Shown here one piece after another: positions 7,349 to 8,133 of a DNA stretch of 8,133 bases. Source of the DNA: Bacteroidales bacterium (GTDB lineage: Bacteria > Bacteroidota > Bacteroidia > Bacteroidales > P3); contig JAGCLI010000327.1 in NCBI GenBank assembly GCA_017647065.1, positions 1-8,133 on the forward strand, written 5' to 3'. A program made the translations under genes and the position numbers. The notes under the pieces were generated by a model that was not told the origin of the DNA, did not search any database, and saw only the letters and a list, made by a program, of their open reading frames with translations. Each line of letters opens with the position of its first letter. Within the stretch, counting starts at the first letter, position 1.

Positions 7349-7396
7349 AACGCTCGACAGTCAAAATAATTCTTTAACTCACGAGCGTTGTTCTTT
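7349..7396. terminator. Bidirectional intrinsic terminator between convergent genes
   Basis: An 8-bp perfect stem (AACGCTCG at 7349-7356 with CGAGCGTT at 7382-7389) encloses a 25-base loop that can pair further (AGTCAAA at 7359-7365 with TTTAACT at 7373-7379, one mismatch). It begins at the base after the mltD-like stop. A T-rich stretch follows on the + strand (7388-7396), and on the - strand the reverse of 7341-7350 gives another. The hairpin lies about 40 bases beyond the stop of the DUF1232 gene, so it can end both transcripts. Confidence 0.7.
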
Positions 7397-7428
7397 GGAT
7401 TAGTTAAACTGTGTATTTATTTCTAAAT

Positions 7429-8133
7429 TTATTCACCAAGGTCTTTTCTTACTTTTCTTTCTATTTCAGGAGTGATATGTTCCTTACACATTTTTACAAC
7501 TGCTAATAATGCCCCCAAAACATCTGTATATCCAGCCACAGGAATGAAATCCGGAATTAAGTCAATAGGTAAAATCAAATATCCCAAAGCTCCTATAATC
7601 AACCCCTTTGTATCAAGCGGAGTAGATGACTCTTTCATCACATAATATAATTGTAAAGCAGGTTTCAATACCTTTTTCCCTAATTTTTTTACTTTATTCC
7701 AAAAACCAGAATCAGAATAATTATCCCCATAACCTGATAATTCACTTATTTTTGGTGCTTTTTCCTCAGTGTATTCTTCATCATATTCGTAATCCTCTTC
7801 ATCATATTCGCAATCTTCTTCATCATATTCATCATCTTCTTCATCGTATTCATCATCTTCTTCATATTCTACCAAAGAATCTCCATAAAATTTTTCTTTT
7901 ATTTCATTTATCGTTTCTATTACTCTTTCTTCATCTTCATCATTGTTCATTTTGAAAATACGTAATGCTTTTCTTAAATAATATAATGCTATTTCAACTT
8001 TATTAATTTCCGAATAACAAACACCTATTTTGTAATATAAATCAGCAGAATATACATTATCAAAATCAAATGACTGATCAAAAATTTTCAAAGCATCTTT
8101 GTAATAATTTATTGCCTGATCAATTTTATCTAA
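7429..8133 (-). CDS. TPR / acidic-repeat / DUF1232 (YkvA-like) protein (5' partial)
   Basis: The frame is open to the right edge of the window, with 234 residues visible and no ATG at its start. A TTG codon read from 8091 could be mistaken for a start, but the residues before it (LDKIDQAINYYKDA) are clearly TPR, so the gene begins outside. In order, visible residues 1-20 are the end of one TPR; 28-62 are a full TPR (DLYYKIGVCYSEINKVEIAL and on); 88-124 are an Asp/Glu/Tyr tract of about four heptads of the EYDEEDx type; about 155-215 are a DUF1232 domain with the signature LPIDLIPDFIPVAGYTD (188-204) in a hydrophobic, probably membrane-associated hairpin. DUF1232 has no settled function. The C-terminus is charged (EIERKVRKDLGE). 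TPRs plus an acidic arm suggest protein binding. The gene converges on the mltD-like gene and shares its terminator. Confidence 0.82.
   Translation of the reverse strand, partial: LDKIDQAINYYKDALKIFDQSFDFDNVYSADLYYKIGVCYSEINKVEIALYYLRKALRIFKMNNDEDEERVIETINEIKEKFYGDSLVEYEEDDEYDEEDDEYDEEDCEYDEEDYEYDEEYTEEKAPKISELSGYGDNYSDSGFWNKVKKLGKKVLKPALQLYYVMKESSTPLDTKGLIIGALGYLILPIDLIPDFIPVAGYTDVLGALLAVVKMCKEHITPEIERKVRKDLGE
7776..7870. repeat. 21-bp tandem repeat within the DUF1232 gene (4.5 copies)
   Basis: Four 21-bp units lie at 7776-7796, 7797-7817, 7818-7838 and 7839-7859, with a partial fifth to 7870. Each starts CTTCAT on the + strand and differs from its neighbours at a few positions. The unit is a multiple of three and encodes the acidic heptad EYDEEDx on the - strand, so gain or loss of a unit would keep the frame and change only the length of the acidic arm. 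Confidence 0.85.

Noticed and set aside
7626..7955. A + strand His/Leu-rich reading frame of 109 codons
   Set aside because: It is the antisense shadow of the acidic tandem repeat in the DUF1232 gene; its His-rich periodicity comes from the repeat DNA and it has no domain signal.
1..8133. Search for defence systems, prophage, transposon ends, CRISPR or tRNA-linked integration, prompted by the PglZ domain
   Set aside because: The PglZ domain is fused to a receiver as in PorX, no other BREX gene is present, and all neighbours are ordinary chromosomal genes without terminal repeats, integrase or transposase.

Overview
The window is AT-rich and reads as chromosomal DNA from a Bacteroidota bacterium, most likely of the Bacteroidales type. 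The evidence is a PorX-type response regulator fused to a PglZ domain and coupled to tsaE, a MauE/DoxX-thioredoxin fusion, a TPR lipoprotein with a short lipobox signal, and an MltD-like transglycosylase with the family's LysM layout. None of the five start codons visible in the window has a Shine-Dalgarno sequence, and the clearest promoter element is TAnnTTTG-like, both typical of this phylum. The genus cannot be told from the sequence.

Layout. On the + strand lie a 5'-truncated membrane redox protein (1-914), porX (983-2536) and tsaE (2541-2969). On the - strand, a sugar-nucleotidyltransferase gene (5628 down to 4603) is followed 7 bases later by a TPR lipoprotein gene (4595 down to 2976), which converges on tsaE with 6 bases between the stop codons. 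A 148-base divergent promoter region (5629-5776) separates the nucleotidyltransferase from an mltD-like gene (+, 5777-7348). That gene converges on a - strand gene (8133 down to 7429) whose product has TPR, acidic-repeat and DUF1232 (YkvA-like) parts and which is cut by the right edge. A hairpin between the last two genes can serve as a terminator for both. No gene-free stretch exceeds 148 bases; no RNA gene, mobile element, CRISPR array or integrase was seen.

Function. The genes mostly concern the cell envelope: disulfide chemistry at the inner membrane, a regulator linked in relatives to type IX secretion and envelope control, sugar-nucleotide supply for glycans, a periplasm-facing lipoprotein scaffold and a peptidoglycan-cleaving enzyme. 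tsaE is a housekeeping tRNA-modification gene carried with porX.

No clearly new multi-gene system is visible. The least explained parts are the TPR/acidic-repeat/DUF1232 protein with its in-frame 21-bp tandem repeat, the two-module redox protein next to porX, and the paired 12-base motif in the divergent promoter region. Two gene ends need care: the first and last genes both run off the window, and the first possible start inside each (ATG at 96; TTG read from 8091) is internal to a longer frame.
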